A stretch of 64,000 bases of DNA from Bdellovibrio sp. ZAP7. GTDB lineage: Bacteria > Bdellovibrionota > UBA1018 > CAIMNF01. The stretch spans positions 1-64,000 of the forward strand of contig CAMCGZ010000008.1 of the NCBI GenBank assembly GCA_945874535.1, in the 5' to 3' direction. Below the pieces are notes generated by a model. It saw only the letters and a program-made list of their open reading frames with translations. It was not told where the DNA came from and made no database searches. This document shows, one piece after another, positions 63,295 to 64,000 of the stretch. Within the stretch, counting starts at the first letter, position 1. Every line of letters begins with the position of its first letter. Position numbers and translations under genes: made by a program.

Positions 63295-63485
63295 GGTTCC
63301 ACCCGGATCACAGGGGCGGCGGTGAGCAGGAGCTCGTCCCGGGCAGACCGGAAGGCACGGATTCCGCAGCGAATCCGGGTGAATTCGATCCACCCCATCC
63401 GGATCGCCCCCCCTGCCAAGGGGAGCAGAATGAGCAACAGGGCCCATTGGAACTCGATCAGACTCTGTCCACTCCGGCGATTCAG
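63123..63485 (-). CDS. TadE-like pilin protein, CTG start suspected
   Basis: The protein is 120 residues if read from CTG at 63485. This overlaps the Flp pilin stop (CTGA) and has AGGAG about 10 bases upstream. The leader RRSG is followed by QSLIEFQWALLLILLPLAGG, with Glu at +5 of the mature chain, typical of TadE/TadF. A signal helix and a beta-rich part (DELLLTAAPVIRVEPCGAGL) follow. No ATG, GTG or TTG is available in frame near this leader. The product would assemble or anchor the Flp pilus. Confidence 0.6.
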   Translation of the reverse strand: MNRRSGQSLIEFQWALLLILLPLAGGAIRMGWIEFTRIRCGIRAFRSARDELLLTAAPVIRVEPCGAGLEERIRLLPLEQLDRTGRGSPSSEGFSFSWLSVREPDSGWPPGTSGQSRSDR

Positions 63486-63658
63486 GGGATGTGGATCTCC
63501 TGGAGTTTTTGGTTGATGGTGTCGAGCTTGGTCTTGATGGTGGATCCCACCATCCGGGATGCGGCGATGGAGCAGACCGCGATCAGCATGACTAAGATGA
63601 TGTACTCGCTCAAGCCTTGGCCGCTCCGGTCGGAGAGTTTCAAAGAGATTCGATTCAT
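63482..63658 (-). CDS. flp: Flp-type pilin
   Basis: The protein has 58 residues from ATG at 63658. The Flp signature is present: leader ending RSG, then QGLSEYIILVMLIAVCSIAA, with Glu and Tyr at +5 and +6 of the mature chain. A short amphipathic tail (IKTKLDTINQKLQEIHIP) completes it. Flp pilins are the main subunits of Tad (tight adherence) pili. The tad assembly genes (ATPase, TadB/C, secretin) are not in this window. A divergent gene starts 49 bp upstream. Confidence 0.88.
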   Translation of the reverse strand: MNRISLKLSDRSGQGLSEYIILVMLIAVCSIAASRMVGSTIKTKLDTINQKLQEIHIP

Positions 63659-63707
63659 GTCTCTTTGATCTACAAAAACCGGGCCAAGGGGGGTACGATG
63701 GAACCTG

Positions 63708-64000
63708 ATGCAAAAGAGCGAGAAATTTTTCATTTTCAGCTGGAAGGAATTGTTTGTTCTCGGACTCCTCGTGGTGACCGCTTTGGGGTTCTGCTTCACG
63801 CTCGGACTGCACTACGGAAAGCAGATCCGAGTGGATGAACAGGTGGTCGAGGCTCCCGCTCCGAAGGTCGAAGGGAGCCATGAGGCGACTCCCCCCCGTG
63901 CTGTACTGGATCAGGGTGCCCAGTATGTGGACCAGGCCACCAAGGAAGCGATCGAGGGTGCCACTGAGAAAGCGGCTGCCGAGTCCGGAATCAAATTGGA
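63708..64000 (+). CDS. Membrane-anchored protein, partial at window edge
   Basis: The first 97 codons of a gene start with ATG at 63708 and run off the right edge. The product has a short basic N-terminus, one membrane helix (ELFVLGLLVVTALGFCFTLG) and then a periplasmic part with an Ala/Glu/Pro-rich linker and EATPPRAVLDQGAQYVDQAT. This is the layout of single-pass envelope proteins such as SPOR-domain proteins. The rest is outside the window, so family assignment is not possible. It is divergent from the flp gene. Confidence 0.65.
   Translation, partial: MQKSEKFFIFSWKELFVLGLLVVTALGFCFTLGLHYGKQIRVDEQVVEAPAPKVEGSHEATPPRAVLDQGAQYVDQATKEAIEGATEKAAAESGIKL

Overview
The window is a gene-dense, mostly GC-rich stretch of a chromosome from a Gram-negative bacterium. 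Lipid A synthesis, outer-membrane biogenesis (BamA, Skp, LolCD, Pal), FadL-type barrels and many lipoproteins show a full outer membrane. The dimeric-type glycyl-tRNA synthetase, the RCC1-repeat lipoprotein, the CHASE2 cyclase and the Flp/Tad pilins would fit Bdellovibrionota or another deltaproteobacterial-type lineage. That placement is inference from gene content, not from a marker-gene comparison.

Layout. (1) 1-7.6 kb: surface-polysaccharide region. The end of an IS3-like element is followed by two visibly AT-rich genes (phosphatase and glycosyltransferase). Then come the GC-rich rmlB, rmlD and rmlC genes, split by a winged-helix/nucleotidyltransferase pair, and two sugar-nucleotide epimerases. 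rmlA is not in the window. (2) 7.6-14.3 kb: accessory genes. These are an orphan HicB, a very large RCC1-repeat lipoprotein with a small lipoprotein partner, a structured leader or small RNA, methylmalonyl-CoA epimerase, a rhomboid protease and a secreted protein. (3) 14.3-27.9 kb: a long plus-strand envelope-biogenesis block: trxB, lolC/E, lolD, bamA, skp, lpxD, fabZ, lpxA, a fused lpxB-lpxK, a DUF3108 lipoprotein and two glycosyltransferases. (4) 27.9-36.6 kb: minus-strand block with a CHASE2 cyclase operon (cyclase, SH3, M48 protease, FadL-like barrel), two large lipoproteins and a sensor kinase. A response regulator is divergent from the kinase. (5) 37-52 kb: housekeeping: glyS, alaS, ssb, ribD, pal, a ybgF-like gene, tsaD, rsmA, smpB and rpoZ, with several exported proteins between them. 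(6) 52-62 kb: proC, lon, two exported proteins, an ABC importer with a double-length permease and a stand-alone AAA-associated protein, a metallophosphoesterase and a PfkB kinase. (7) 62-64 kb: a Flp/Tad pilin locus, then a membrane-protein gene cut by the window edge.

Many neighbouring genes overlap by 4 bp at an NTGA junction, so translational coupling is common here. The points I consider most worth checking are: the LpxB-LpxK fusion; an intrinsic terminator that also encodes a lipoprotein signal peptide; an 80-nt hairpin with nine Ts just before the epimerase gene; two antitoxin-like genes with dyad operators and apparently leaderless promoters; and a pilin cluster in which three genes have no ATG, GTG or TTG start at the expected place. 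No tRNA, rRNA or CRISPR array was recognised. No intergenic stretch exceeds 300 bases; the longest is 12325-12589.
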